This document shows positions 13,561 to 27,113 of a DNA stretch of 64,000 bases, piece by piece (position 1 is the first letter of the stretch; every line of letters starts with the position of its first letter). The translations under genes were made by a program, and so were the position numbers. Origin of the DNA: Engraulis encrasicolus (taxonomy: Eukaryota; Chordata; Actinopteri; Clupeiformes; Engraulidae); assembly GCF_034702125.1 (NCBI RefSeq), contig NC_085866.1, positions 18,604,815 to 18,668,814 on the forward strand. The letters run 5' to 3'. Under the pieces are notes generated by a model. That model did not search any database. It was not told the origin of the DNA and saw nothing but the letters and a program-made list of their open reading frames with translations.

Positions 13561-15333
13561 CTCTTGGTTGCAGGCCTATGTGTCCGGGGTACTGGGCAAG
13601 GTTTTGCCCAACCGGACCATGGCACGGTGATTGCTGTGGCTTGCGCAGCACCCCTGTCTGAGCCATGCTGGGAGCTGCCAGCGATCTCTGGACGCCCTTT
13701 TGGTCCGTCCACTTGCTGCACTGTGGTGTAGCCTTCTGGGCGCTGCGGTTCCTTACATGTGGTTTTATTCCACTTCAGTTGCCGTTCCCGTCATGGCGCG
13801 GGCTTTGCCCCGTTCTCGACTTGCGGCCTCCTGGACCGCCGTCTCGAGGTCTCCTGCTGCTGGCATCCTACGTGCCGGCATTGGACGCGCTCCTTCCTGA
13901 CGCTATACTCCTTCCGGGTGTCGGTGTGTGTGTGTGCCGACCCCGGCATCCTGCGTCGTTTCCCTCGGCCTCCGCTTGCTGTGGCCTCTTGAGGTATGGG
14001 TACATGGTCTTGCCTACGCCATGTCCCAATGCCGCAGACTGTTCTGCATTGTCTCCAGCTGCTTACTCTGCCTTTGTCCGTGGTAGTGACACTCGCCTCG
14101 GTCATGGTGTACACTTGCGAACATCGTACAGGACTCTGTTGCTGACCTTCTTTTCCTGTGTTCCGCCGTTCTTCTCAAGAAATAGGCCTACAAAATGTGC
14201 ATGAACTAACTAAAATATCTGTAATGAAAATAAAAGGTTATAAAGTCTGCGAGAAGCTCGGAGCTTCAGAGCAACATAAGAACTGGTGCTCCCACGCCAC
14301 GGTTCTTTGCGATCTGAAATGAAAGCCGGCTCGTCCATTCTTAAAGCGACAGTACACATTTTTAATATAGGCTACAAAAAACCCAACAAATGACCTAAAC
14401 CTGTGAATTCTTATTGTTTTAGCTTTCCTATATAATATTCATCATTTTAATCATGGAATATGCCTATTAATTACATTTCAAATTCAAATTAAATGATCTT
14501 TTTGACAATTTTTAACTATTTCTATTTATTATAACTTAAAGTCTACTTTGGCTGCTACAAGGATTATAAAGATGACAGTGGGTTAATTGATTAAGCATCC
14601 TCATATTTAGCCTATTAATTTACTCATCATTTCATTTCATTTAAGATGAGGATGACTCAGAGCCACAGACCTCTGCACATAGGGCAGGTAGGCATAAGAC
14701 TGATAATCTCTGTGACTGATACAGGTTTAAAAACTATCAAGGCTTTTTCTCATAATTTCATTTAATTTAGGGGCAGCCACATACCACACATGAGGAAATG
14801 TGGATCAGGAGACATTTAGGGCAGGTGGGCATAAGGCTGATCATCTCTGATATGATTAATAGGTAGGCCTACATGTTTAAAAACTAGCATGTTATATCAT
14901 ATGGTACGCATATTCAGGATACTATACAATAAAAAATATTAATAATTATGACAATAATATACTACTTCTACTACTACTACTAAAAATAATAATACCCATG
15001 GTGCAGTTTCCTAAAAATTCTGAAGGCCGCTCATTGTTGATGGGTTTTTTTTTGGGGGGGGGGGGGGGGGGTGTTGCCCTTTCTTCAGGTTAGAGCAACT
15101 GCCCTTTGAAATTCCTGTGCACGTCCCTGTTAAAATCAGTTCAGATCAGTGAAAAACCGAACATTTTACCACCCGATTCGATAAAACGGGCCACCATGCA
15201 TATTATATGACTGCCACTACTTCTACTTCGTCGTCAGGGCCGAGATATAATTTTTCAAAGAAAAAACCCATTCATTTGTTGCAGGGGCTTGGAACGTTGC
15301 CAGCAGGGGGCGATGAGATTACTTTCCCTCCCA

Positions 15334-15406
15334 ATTAGTCACACCCAGTGATTGGATAATCTTTGGTGAACTCTACAGAGTATCCAATCACTGGGTGTGA
15401 CTAATT
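15334..15406. mobile_element. Palindromic insert in the right arm of the outer element
   Basis: ATTAGTCACACCCAGTGATT pairs with its inverted copy across a short spacer. The same palindrome forms the centre of the 188-bp element at 56871-57058. Relative to the left arm at 6816-6882, this block is extra sequence in the right arm. Confidence 0.6.
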
Positions 15407-15459
15407 AGGCTGAATACACTTGGAAGTGTGCGCACTAGGTTTTGAGAAATGCCCACTCT

Positions 15460-15526
15460 CTCTCTGTCTCTCTGTCTCTCTCTCACACTCTTTCGCACAG
15501 ATACACGTACACACACATGCTCTCTG

Positions 15527-15561
<35 letters not shown>

Positions 15562-15671
15562 AACCACATAGTTTCATTGCAGTTGAGACCCTTGGTGTAC
15601 TGATGAACAGCCCCCCTTTCCAGCATGCACCTACACACACACACACACACACACTAATGAACCAACATTCA

Positions 15672-15757
<86 letters not shown>

Positions 15758-15780
15758 GCAGACACACATCGTCTCATGTC
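15460..15780. repeat. (CT)n and (CA)n microsatellites
   Basis: CTCTCTGT-type repeats to about 15560, then CA tracts at 15632-15652 and 15675-15754. Confidence 0.95.
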
Positions 15781-15789
15781 AGTTGAAGA

Positions 15790-16540
15790 CCTTGTACTGA
15801 GGTTTCATACACGAACAATGTGTGAGTGGCAGAGTCTGTGGCTAACCCCAGTGTTGCTGCTTGGTTGGTGTCATGGCACCTCGTGTTCATGTCTCTTCTG
15901 TTCTGCTAAAGAAATACGCTTTCAGGAGGTTTCGTAGCGGACTGCTCTGTCAAAAAGTTACATTTGGGGTTCTCAGGACCGTGAAAGTGGTCACGAGAGT
16001 CATTGTTCACTTACTAAATTAGTTTAGCATGCTACACGGATCCATTGACTTTCACTAGCTTAGCGACATGCTCCCTCTTTTAACTTGTCTTAAAGCAAGA
16101 CAACGGCTTACATTAAAAATAAGACACTTTACCACCTTTATAAACCCCAGCCAACGATTTTAACTGTATTAAGCCCCAAAATAGTGGCATACCCCTTTAA
16201 ACGAATGCTGTTTATTTAGTGTATACCAGAATAAATTAACTATATGCTGTAAGTTGTCATGACTCATCAGTTATCACTAATATAATTTTTTACAAGGTAG
16301 TCTAATGGCTGGTTTACAGTACTCGAGTATCTCGTTTCCACCACTTTGTGGTGGTGCGCTGACTGTGAATGACACTGGACAGAGGTGGTGCGTTGAGAGT
16401 GTGAATGTGTTCAAATGTGGCCAGTGTTAAAATGGAAGTACTGAAGAGCGCAAGTCAGCAGTTCGTCTTTCATTCAACACTGGGGGCTAACCTAGCTGGC
16501 TGGCTCCATAGAAAACTTGTTCCACTACTTACTCGCATGC
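15790..16540. other. Unassigned non-coding stretch
   Basis: Mixed composition, with no open frame, splice pattern or repeat family recognised. Confidence 0.5.
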
Positions 16541-16546
16541 ACAAGC

Positions 16547-16551
16547 ACACG

Positions 16552-16590
<39 letters not shown>

Positions 16591-16592
16591 AT

Positions 16593-16632
<40 letters not shown>

Positions 16633-16646
16633 ATACGCACACACAC
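16547..16646. repeat. (CA)n microsatellite with ATACACATACG interruptions
   Basis: Two CA blocks joined by the same ATACACATACGC interruption, which suggests internal duplication of the tract. Confidence 0.95.
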
Positions 16647-16797
16647 AACATAAATTCCACCACTAGCACATGAGCACACAAAGACACACGGATATACATA
16701 TGCATACTAAGACACAGGGGACTACCCCATCTCCCTAGTGCTCCGTTGCACTGCGCCAACACGCCACTGAGGCCTACTCTGTCTCCATAGTGCCCAA

Positions 16798-16932
16798 CTG
16801 TCACCACAGTGCATCTGGAACTGGAACCCCTGTTTCCATAGCGCATTGTTATAACACTCTATAACACTGTCACCATAGTGCATTCTGAATGTGGAACCCC
16901 TGTTTCCATAGCGCATTGTTATAAGACTCCAC
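16798..16932. repeat. Two-copy tandem duplication, unit about 65 bases
   Basis: CTGTTTCCATAGCGCATTGT occurs twice, each time preceded by a TGGAACCCC block and a CACCACAGTGCAT or CACCATAGTGCAT block. The surrounding sequence to 17600 has no gene I can recognise. Confidence 0.8.
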
Positions 16933-17599
16933 AACACCACTGTCACTTCACAAGACACGCAAACACAGACATCAGAGCTGACAACCCCCTCGGCACAGAG
17001 GATTGTTCTCCTCTGAGGGAGGCTGTGTCAACATGTTTTTGTTGTGTGTGTGTTTGCGTGTGTACGTGGGTGGCTAGTTTACAGCTTTTTTTCTGTGCCG
17101 GAATTGTTTTTCTTAGTAGGAATATGAAGAAAAGTCAATATAAACGTGAACATGCATGTTTCAATACTGTAGAAACAGTCCAAATCTTAAGATTTAATTT
17201 ATCTATTTTGAGGTTTTGTCACTCTGACACAGCATACCCATGGTAAGTATCTCAGTGAGCGTTGTCAGACAGTAGCCCCTTGCTGCAGATGGGCCCTTTA
17301 AGGGGCCTATTCACTCTTTGCTGGAAACACTCAACTTCATCATGACAACATTGCTATGACAATCCAGAGTGTCTTAAGTAACCGATTAAGACGTGGTCGT
17401 TTTGTTGACAATGAGGTTATAACAGAGGCTCTGTGCTAAGGGGTTAACAATGAAAATGTCATCAGGAAGTGTCCTGGATGTTGTATGTTAGTCTACACTT
17501 CGATACATCAAGAGGAAATCTCTAATTATTTCTTCCCCATAACGGCCCTCTCCGCCAGCACAACAGGCCAAGGGAAGCCATGTTTTGGTTAGTTTTTTG

Positions 17600-18173
<574 letters not shown>

Positions 18174-18179
18174 CTAAAC

Positions 18180-18720
18180 AGAGTGTGTAGTTTGCGTGGT
18201 ATTGTCTAACATGGTGCACACAGACGCACCCTCAAGACCCGTGAGGAACACTTCTTTTATCTGCGCTATCTGCTATTTGCTGCCTTGTTTTGCCAAGACA
18301 GGCCTTTGTTGACGGTGCACAGCGGACACTTGTGAAGACAACATGGCTCCCTCGGGACCGCTTCTGGAACAGGTGCCTATTCATTTGGTTTTGGTCAGAC
18401 TGTCAGCACCCCTGGAGGAAAACGATGCAGCCAGCTAAATACACCATAACTTTGAACTCTTAGAGCTTGCATTGGTCTTTTCCCCTGACATGGGTGCAAT
18501 TTTATCACACTGTTTTCACTTTTCCATTCAACCATGCAACTGCACTTGCTGTGTGGTTATTCAGTACGCCAAGAATCCTGGCACATGTCTACCATGTCAT
18601 TCATTGACACCTCTGTCTACTGCACTTAGCAGCTATGGGGTGCATTTTTCCCTCAAGGCCTAGAGAAGAATAAATGTAAAATTCAAATTCACAAACAAAA
18701 CGTGTACAGAAAAAAATACA
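18180..18720. other. Unassigned stretch downstream of B3GNT7
   Basis: No coding frame or defined repeat. It lies beyond the proposed poly(A) signal of B3GNT7. Confidence 0.45.
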
Positions 18721-18726
18721 TTTATT
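18721..18726 (-). promoter_or_regulatory. Candidate poly(A) signal of B3GNT7
   Basis: AATAAA on the minus strand, about 670 bases after the B3GNT7 stop. The 3' UTR would then include the (GA)n tract at 19051-19105. This is an inference from position only. Confidence 0.4.
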
Positions 18727-19047
18727 TGCCGATACCACCATACTCGCACAGAGGTCAATGCGTACACAGTCCAGTAGCCTAACAGTTTAACCCATGGCGC
18801 AGTGGTTTTATCATGGCGCGAGAGATGAGTCTTCTTTGGTTTGTTTTGACCGTGCCACATGGCCTATGTCCCTTGGACCCTTAAAGGATGAACAAGTCGT
18901 CGTTTGTGTATTTTCCAGGGCAATTTGGGTCATTTTCCAAACTCACTCTTCTCTTTTTCTGTAGCTTATATGGGGGTAGGGCAATCTGCCATTTCAGCAC
19001 GTGCCCAGCCCTTCAGTTATTGTCCTCGTGGCCAATAATGACACTAT

Positions 19048-19050
<3 letters not shown>

Positions 19051-19105
<55 letters not shown>
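19051..19105. repeat. (GA)n microsatellite in the probable B3GNT7 3' UTR
   Basis: About 27 GA units on the plus strand, which would be CU repeats in the B3GNT7 transcript if the 3' UTR extends to 18721. Confidence 0.9.
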
Positions 19106-19106
<1 letters not shown>

Positions 19107-19395
19107 ATTTCACAGTGTTTTGAGTACTTTACACAACGTTTGATTTTCACTGGCGTATTCAGGTCGTGTCTACGAGGCCTATGATCACATGCTCGTGCGC
19201 AGTAAGCTATCCATAACTTCAGAATCCTCACAAGCGCGCGCAGTGGCAGGTGCTACTCTGTGATGGACAGTGTCATTTGGAGCACTTACAGATTATATCC
19301 AAGCCCTTCATAGGTCAAATATATCATCCAGGCCTATTCAAGTACCCTTCTATCATCATTATTCCCTTTGGTTTACTTTCCCCATACCTTCACAT

Positions 19396-20715
19396 TCACA
19401 ACACAGTCCTTTTAGCGCATATGAGGTTCTCATTCGTAACTATCTCCCACATCCTCATCAGCTCCTGCGGGGTGAGCTTGTGGATGACTATAAGGTTACG
19501 GAAGAAGCAGGGCTCGCTGTTCATCCGGCTGTTGCGCCGGTGCTTCATGATGCCGAACGTCTTGAAGCCCGGGTGCATCTCTGGTGCGAGGTGCAGCCGT
19601 TGCAAACACATCCCCAGAAACACGTCGTCAATCGGATAGAGCTCCAGGCCCTCGGACACCACAAACAGTCTCCGGGCCAACGCCGCTGACATCAGGAAGC
19701 CTCCCCCTCCCACATATGGTGGATAGGGCTTATCAAACAACTCTTTGGGGATGTAGTATTTACTTTGGCGGTTGCGGATGGGTATGGCCTTTGCGATTGT
19801 GTCCCCCACAAACAGGTTCTCCACTTTTCCCTCGTCTGCTCTAAAGCCTATTAATTCCACCAGGTTGTCTGGGTTCAGAAACACGTCATCGTCCCCTTTG
19901 AAGATGAACTGCACCTGGGAGCAGTGAATGTGGAACCACTTGAGGAAATTCACCTCCTTTAGTGTCAGGTTAAAGAATGTGTCCATGAAATCCCATTGCA
20001 AAATGTCTCCATATATTTTGTCCTCGAATTCCACCAACTTCTGCAGGTTTTTAGCATCCTTACCTGTGGATGGCGTGCCAAGAAGAAACAAAGTCTTAAT
20101 TCTTTTGCCATTGATGACCTGTTCTTTGCCCCACGTCTTCCTCACAGCATCCCGCCTGTCGTGTTGCTCGATGACCGACTTGACCACCATCAGTAGGTCC
20201 ACGTCCCCACCTCGGCACTTCTCCGGGTGGTCCAGGAGCATGGGGAAATATCGACAGTGTCTGTGCAGCACAAACTGGTGAAACCTCGGGTCCAGTCGTC
20301 GAAACCAGTCTTTGCTCCGCACCGTATGGTCCTCTGTACAGTTAATAACATTCACATCCCAGGACGTCGGACTTGGTTTAGTAGCGACAACATGATGAGG
20401 ATCATCCGAGCCCTCAGCCTGAGCCAGGAGCGAGTAATTTCCAGCGGGAGACCGATGGTTGTCGGACCGCTTCCCCTTCGATAATTGGCACTCAGGTCCG
20501 CACCAAGTGCTTTTCACACCCGGTCTCACTCCCAACTCTTTCATATTACTCTCCAGCACTTTTAATTTTTGTATCATCAGCAGACTGGCAAAAACAAAGG
20601 CTAAAGTTAAGAGAGTCTTAAAAAGTCTCTTTCGCCGGAAAAAGTAATCCATCACTGCCGCCGCGCGCCTCAAGCAGGGTGTAAACCCCTTTCGGATGGA
20701 CTGAAAATATTCCAT
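19396..20715 (-). CDS. b3gnt7: UDP-GlcNAc:betaGal beta-1,3-N-acetylglucosaminyltransferase 7
   Basis: A type II Golgi membrane enzyme of family GT31 that adds beta-1,3-GlcNAc to galactose; B3GNT7 acts in keratan sulphate and polylactosamine chain extension. The single open frame gives 439 residues. It has a basic cytoplasmic tail, a membrane anchor at about 32-49, a variable stem, and a catalytic domain from about 140. Seen in it: [17 protein letters not shown] (153-169), which is typical of B3GNT7, [19 protein letters not shown], the metal-binding DDD at 275-277 in [13 protein letters not shown] at 336-340 and [10 protein letters not shown] at 361-370. NxS/T sites lie at 93, 125 and 249. The match to human B3GNT7 runs to the C-terminus. 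The first ATG is used; Met22 is an alternative that would shorten the cytoplasmic tail without touching the anchor. No intron interrupts the frame. Confidence 0.95.
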   Translation of the reverse strand: MEYFQSIRKGFTPCLRRAAAVMDYFFRRKRLFKTLLTLAFVFASLLMIQKLKVLESNMKELGVRPGVKSTWCGPECQLSKGKRSDNHRSPAGNYSLLAQAEGSDDPHHVVATKPSPTSWDVNVINCTEDHTVRSKDWFRRLDPRFHQFVLHRHCRYFPMLLDHPEKCRGGDVDLLMVVKSVIEQHDRRDAVRKTWGKEQVINGKRIKTLFLLGTPSTGKDAKNLQKLVEFEDKIYGDILQWDFMDTFFNLTLKEVNFLKWFHIHCSQVQFIFKGDDDVFLNPDNLVELIGFRADEGKVENLFVGDTIAKAIPIRNRQSKYYIPKELFDKPYPPYVGGGGFLMSAALARRLFVVSEGLELYPIDDVFLGMCLQRLHLAPEMHPGFKTFGIMKHRRNSRMNSEPCFFRNLIVIHKLTPQELMRMWEIVTNENLICAKRTVL

Positions 20716-22767
20716 TCACGCTTCATGTCCTCAAGATTGGATCCGTGTTTCTTATTTCCCGGAGAGCAACAGGCGACGTCCGTCCGCTAGTCATCCTGTC
20801 GGGACAAGGCGCACGCTCGCTCTGAACACACTGCGCGCGCTGTCAGGGCATCTCTGGCACACAGGCAGCGCTCGAGGCTGGGTGCGACCTGTTCCATGGA
20901 ACTCCACTGGGGTTTTTCCTCTTCTTCGAATCTCCCCTCTACGTTTCTAAAGGAAGAATCTCTCCTCCAGTTGATCTCTTTATTGTTTGTTGGTGCAAAT
21001 GTCACCCCCGGCGCTTCGCAGTTGGTCGCTATATTCCTCAGGTGCCTTCATCACTTAGCGGCTCTCAGGAAAGAATGTCTCGGAGGGACATCCTACCTCC
21101 CCTTCCCCCCTCTCTTGAACTCGACCCACCTCACAACACCTATCTGTAACTCAGGTTTCTTGTTTCAAGCCACAGATGTGCTTGCTGAGTCGACGTGTCC
21201 CTTGGGGCTTTGACCAGATACCCAATAGCGCTCTAATAATTAATTTAAACAGGTGCCACATGCAAGGGTTAAACAACGACTAGCCATAGTCCCCCTTGAC
21301 AAACGCGCCTTTACGTGGCGCCTGAGTAGTTTGGTATGCTTGCCAAAACCATAGCCACCACTAGTTTGCATCATTTAGGGAAATACGCACAATAACTCAG
21401 CAGCTGGCACACATAACTATTGCGCATTCCTGAAAGTGATCAACATCCACGGCTGGCATCATCTCTCCGTTCCTACATAACTGTGAAGATGAAGTACTAA
21501 CTTTTCGATTTGTAACGAGTGAAGCAATTTGATCAATGCAATCAATGATGGCTACGTGGAGAATGTAATAAACTTGTGAAGATGGTTTATTCTATATGGA
21601 GAGTGCGCCACCGTGTGGCACTTGGGATGCGAAACAAGCACGGTATTAAAAAATGAATTATTGACAGCGACTTTTGTGTGACGGTGCCAGGTTTTGTGGT
21701 GAGGGTACGTATTTTCTCAATTGTTTTGAAGCATTTCTCAAATCTCTCTCGCAATTTGCAAAATATAATGTATATTCTCAAAACAGTTTTATAAATTGCA
21801 AAGTGGCACACAGTGAATAACCTGCATAGTCAAATTGATTTGCTATGTTGTCAATTGACCAGTAGCCTACACTTCTGAGGGTCTTTTCTGATGTCAAATG
21901 TATAGATTCGATGAGAAATGTAAATTCGACCGTATTGATCAGATAAGACTGAACTAGATAGGCTACACATTTAGAGTATGACTAATTTATTGGCAGGAAT
22001 TCTATTTGCAAAATAGAAAAAATAGCCAACTCTATCACCTCTTGCAGGCCCATGCATGTGGAAAACATATAACTGTAAAGCAAAAGTTTTGTGTGAATTT
22101 GAAACAATACACTGACAGCCTATTATGAAGTGTTTAGGCCTACTCTATTGTAAAATTCTAGTGGCATATTGTAACTTTGTGTGGAGCCTAATTATACAGG
22201 ATAGGCCTACATAAGGCATAGAGTGTAATGCAGTACAGTGCATATTGTTACATCGCATGCCTGTTTTTTCATTGAAATATTATTTCATTTTGCTGCCTTT
22301 GTTTAGAGAGGGTCAATATTTATCTGGAAGCAATTCACCTACTCGGATCATATTTATAGACAAAAAATCTAATGGAAATTAGACAGTGCTTAAACACATT
22401 ATGAACCTTTTGTAAGTCATTTTGCATGTCAAGCCAATGGCCTGGGGCCTAAATGTTTTGGGGGGTGAGGTAGTTTCATATATTCAGTGTCAAAGCTTTT
22501 TGAGTAACATCACAAAACAGATAATGTACTAAAAACGGATTATACACAATCAATTGCATGGATTAACAAAAGCATGCAATATGCTAAAAGCAAGCAGAAC
22601 TGACTTTTTCACCAAGACAAGTGACACGATGATGTGACCATTCTACAAGTATACTTTTGGGAATTACCATTCTGACGTGAATGTGCCAAACCAATTGAGG
22701 AAAACTGTCAATCTGGCTCCATCCAATAAGAGAAAAGAGTGTTCTGTATGCTTTCAATGCCCTGTAC
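20716..22767. other. Upstream region of B3GNT7 and unassigned sequence
   Basis: The first 350 bases are GC-richer and probably include the B3GNT7 promoter and 5' UTR; no TATA box is evident. From 21300 on the sequence is AT-rich with repeated TAGGCCTA words and no gene or intact repeat that I can define. Confidence 0.5.
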
Positions 22768-22860
22768 CTGTGGGATGCTGCAATGCCACCTGCTGGCAGC
22801 GGTTCGGGAGGTCCCAGGTTTGAATCCGGCCCATAGAGGAAGAACATAACACTAGAGTTG
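22768..22860 (+). mobile_element. Possible tRNA-derived SINE fragment
   Basis: A box-B-like GGTTTGAATCC follows GGGAGGTCCCA. No tail or flanking duplication was found. The block that follows, around ATAGAGGAAGAACATAACAC, recurs inverted near 23447-23473. Confidence 0.4.
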
Positions 22861-23044
22861 ACATGAAAATTTGCGACAGCTCTGGGAAACGGCACCCTTC
22901 CATCTTGTGTAGGTATAGTGTAGGCAGGCACCTGTGTGAATATGAAGTCACATATTAATCACAGACCAGATTTGAAATGTCAGGTTAAATACATGTACTT
23001 ATATCATATGAGTCGATAACATTCATTTAAAAATCAAATTATAT

Positions 23045-23253
23045 GGGAGGCACTGTGGCACAGCGCGCTAAGCCCCCCACATTTGGGCTTGCATGCCCAC
23101 GGGGACCCCGGTTCGAGTCCGGCCGGGGTCATTTCCCAATCCCACCCCGTCTCTCTGTCCCACTCACTTCCTGTCACCATCTCAGACTGTCCTATCAAAA
23201 TAAAGGCATAAAAGCCCCTAAAAAATATTAAAAACAAAAAAAACAACAAAAAN
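23045..23253 (+). mobile_element. tRNA-derived SINE with target-site duplication
   Basis: A tRNA-like head has a box A region (GTGGCACAGCGCGCTAAG) and box B (GGTTCGAGTCC), followed by a unique body and an A-rich tail. The perfect 12-base direct repeat ATCAAATTATAT flanks it (23033-23044 and 23054+200, that is 23254-23265). The intact duplication points to a fairly recent insertion. One base in the tail is unresolved (n). A related body sequence lies at about 23470-23580. Confidence 0.88.
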
Positions 23254-23719
23254 ATCAAATTATATTAATTATGTAGATATTTAACACACTTCAACTATTC
23301 AACTTGTATAGTGTGTTGATGGACATTTCCACATTATTAAGCCATTTTTTGACATAGGTGAGCCTCCTCCATTCAATCCATTTCACAGGTCTACCTCCAA
23401 AAAATGGCTGCCACGGATTGCCATGAAAAGGGGGACGGGGTCCACTCCAGTGTTATGTTCTACCTCTATGATCCCGCCTCTGTCATTTCCTGACCCTACC
23501 TCATCTTTCTTTCTCCAACTCGTGCCCTGTCTGACTCGGTCACTGTCTTATCATAGTAGAGGGGAAAAGCCCATAAAATATATACTGTACATGTACATGT
23601 ATATAAAAGAATATACTGTAGGATATCTGAAACTCCATTGTCTTTGAAGATATAGTCGTGGAGTTTATGTCATGCCATAACATGGGGGCGTTATTACAAT
23701 ATTTAGGCTGCCACTGCAT

Positions 23720-23834
<115 letters not shown>

Positions 23835-23835
23835 A

Positions 23836-25022
23836 TGAGTGCTTATGTTTGTGTATGAGTCACACCCAGTTTAAGGTTATTATAGACCTAGCTATTTCAA
23901 CAGTATGATAATACAGTTGATAGGAAAGTGCTTTGGCATGCTCAGATGTTTCACACATCAAGGACAATGTCCTGTGACAGGGCAAAAAGCTGAAAAGGCA
24001 CATGAATACAAGGTAATAACACACCAAGAAGGGCATGGTTTCAAAAACAAATGCATCAGCAGGGTAACCTGACTTACTCCATTTGTCCTTTTTCCAAACT
24101 ACAGGTGAGGACATTTCAGGGTATCATGAAGATAAATTCCCAAAATACCAGCAGGTTAGTCAGGTTAGCAGCAGGGTCCAGTCATGCAAAAACGTATTGA
24201 GACAGACCTAGAAGGTAAACAATAAAGGGCTAAGGTTCTCAACCTTTTTAAACAAACACCCCACTGACCACATAAGTCTGCCTCATCACACCATAAGGCC
24301 CCAGCATCATCTTGATAAAGGTGATGAAAACATTAGGCTCTGTCTTATTTGGTGTGCAAATGAACGTATTCTAATGTAGAGTTTTGCAGACTGCGTGAAG
24401 AGTGTGAATAAGTGGTGTAGTGGACGAGAGGAGCCAGAGGTAATGCTCTTTGGTTTCCTGGAAATCAGAGGTCTACTGACTGTAATAAAATTGTAATTAC
24501 AGGTGGCACAAGGTGCTGGTTCCATACGCTGATATTTTTAAATGCAGATCATTTATGCCCATAAGTTAATTAGTAATTAGTGGTTGATATGCTTCAATGA
24601 ATATGGTTCTTAGACAGTCCACAGGCTGTTGTTGCGCCGCCCTGACGTGTGCTATTGCTGAAAGTAACGTCACTGACCCACACGTCAATAGATTCTTTCT
24701 TCTATTTTTACTTTGTTTGAACCCTACTAATACTAACAGTAGGCCTAATAGCTAAAAAAAATCTACTGAGTAAAAGTTTAGGAGAAAAGTTATTTGTTTT
24801 AATAAAATTTGAGTAAATGTTAGGCCTACTGTACTTTTACTTTCAACATGCTCTCCGAAAATTCAATAACTTGTTCTTGAATATCACTCTGTGACCTCTG
24901 GGTTCCCATTCATTTTCACTGACAATATTTCCTAAATTTTCCATTAACTAATATGAATTTTCCATGAGTTTAGGACACCCTTCTTGGTAGAATTCTGCAT
25001 ACTTTTAAGGTGATTAAGGAAT
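23836..25022. other. Unassigned stretch with one degenerate repeat fragment
   Basis: At 24232-24310 the words GGTTCTCAACCTTTTT and CCCCACTGACC resemble the left part of the hAT-type family at 60068-60304. The rest is AT-rich with no gene recognised. Confidence 0.45.
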
Positions 25023-25803
<781 letters not shown>

Positions 25804-27113
25804 CAGTTTTTGCCTACTGCTTAAACACTATAGGCAGATGCTTAAACCAAAGTAGCATATCGTTAAGTTGTTGGTGCATAACTTAAACACTTATTGCTTG
25901 ACTTTAAACAAAAGTAAGCATTACACTTTCATACCAGTTTAGCAAGGCACTTGCTCCTTTACGCAACACACAGACTCCAGCTGTCTACACACAATTTCAT
26001 ACACAAGACACTTTGTTCAAAAGTAAAATCTCAGAGTGTCATTGTGAAAACACATCTGTTAAAAAAACAAAACACACTGATGTATGACAAGATTTAGACA
26101 CAGACAATAAAACACATGCTTTCAAAATTGAACACTATTCTGCCATGTTACAAAGTTGCATGCTTTATATTAAATTGCATTTGTTTTATTTTGCATTTAT
26201 TTGTTTTACTTTGATTGCTTGTATGCTAAACAAGGCGAATAGCACAATGGTACTAAAGTGTAGAATATGGAGTATGGCATTGACTGACTCACTGTAAAAC
26301 CTAGCCTGATACATGCCGCCAAGAGTAGCCTTTTATCTTCATCATCACATGTTAGATAATGTGAACATGATAGTTTGTAGAAATAGTGTCATTTTCAGAA
26401 CACAACCAAGCAAGACCACTTGAGCAAACTGACTGAACATGATATAATTTTGATGATGTCATGTAGATGTCAGCTGCATAGTGTGTCTGTGAAAATGTAT
26501 TGTATTTCGTGAATACCTCATACCTCATAACCAAACAAAGTAGCCTATATTGACTTGATTGTTATTGATGATTGTTATTACAGCATGCTGACGTAACCCC
26601 ATATTTATATCATATTTAGATGTTTGAAAATTTGTGAAAATAACCAATACACAAAAAAGGTACATAAGCTCACCTACACACTGTTGTATTTAGAGTGATG
26701 TACTGTTTGAGATATATTTTGCTTCGGTTTAATGTCCTGTATTGTAAGATGCAGTTTTGTAATGTACAGTATTGAATTTTGGGGTCTTGTGAAAATGTGC
26801 ATTCTGTGAGACTGAATAGACTGCTCCAAAAAGAAAGACTGCTGTGTTTTGTATAAAGCAGACAACTGTTTTAAAGTCGATCTAATTTGTTTTCTCATTT
26901 GGTGCTTTTGTGTGTCTTTTGACATGAAAGTGAGGTTTTGACAAAAGATTGTAAGGTTTTTATGGCAATGTTTATGCTTTTATAGCAAAGCTTCATGTTG
27001 CCATATATGTGATGGGTTTATCTCCAAGTGTTGAGAGTAATTGGCATGTGTGTAGAGTTTTGACTCTATGAGCCAAATTTTGCAAATTGTGTGCAAGCAG
27101 TCGGCAAAAACTG
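25804..27113. mobile_element. Inverted-repeat element with TA duplication, 1.3 kb
   Basis: The termini are CAGTTTTTGCCTACTGCTT and, inverted, CAGTTTTTGCCGACTGCTT, flanked by TA on both sides. Size and duplication fit the Tc1/mariner superfamily. The interior is AT-rich and no transposase frame was recognised. It is inserted into the LINE 3' region, which continues on the far side. Confidence 0.75.

Larger units (their letters stand above)
8480..14190. other. GC-rich tandem-repeat cargo of the hAT-type element
   Basis: About 5.7 kb with base composition quite unlike its AT-rich flanks, rich in CG dinucleotides. It is built of at least three families of degenerate tandem repeats, listed separately. 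Many frames stay open (the longest is 329 codons at 11846-12835), but the predicted peptides are Cys/Pro/Leu-rich, change frame between repeat units and resemble no protein family I know. I read the open frames as a by-product of low stop-codon frequency. It could be amplified non-coding DNA, a captured promoter or CpG region, or a non-coding RNA locus. Confidence 0.6.
7434..15129. mobile_element. Large (7.7-kb) hAT-type element without recognisable transposase
   Basis: The left end reads CAGGCACGTGCAGAG and the right end, read inward, CAGGGACGTGCACAG (13 of 15 match). A perfect 8-bp direct repeat, TTAAAATC, flanks it at 7426-7433 and 15130-15137. This combination is diagnostic for hAT superfamily insertion. 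From the left it holds a diverged 400-bp tandem duplication, a GC-rich repeat-filled block (8480-14190), and an AT-rich right part with a 20-base G run near 15053-15071. No dimerisation-domain or RNase-H-like transposase was recognised in any frame, so it should be non-autonomous. It is far larger than the other hAT-type copies here. Confidence 0.85.
6816..15454. mobile_element. Outer inverted-repeat element, split by the hAT-type insertion
   Basis: The left end (GGGCAATTCTCAAAACCTAG, then TGCGCACACTTCCAAGTGTA and on to about 6882) is repeated inverted at 15322-15454. The arms share a further block, AATTGGGAGGGAAAGT. The same terminus is found in the 188-bp palindromic element at 56871-57058. 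Without the hAT-type insertion the outer element would be about 0.93 kb. No convincing target duplication was seen and the superfamily was not assigned. The sequence between 6883 and 7425 contains no gene. Confidence 0.65.

Noticed and set aside
13050..13721. His/Cys repeats that look like zinc-finger units in the array near 13.1-13.6 kb
   Set aside because: The CxxC-like spacings appear in different frames in successive copies and are broken by the 91/132 spacing, so no continuous domain is encoded.
23045..23117. A functional tRNA gene
   Set aside because: Box A and B are present, but the head cannot form a proper acceptor stem and is followed by a SINE body and A-rich tail with a target duplication.
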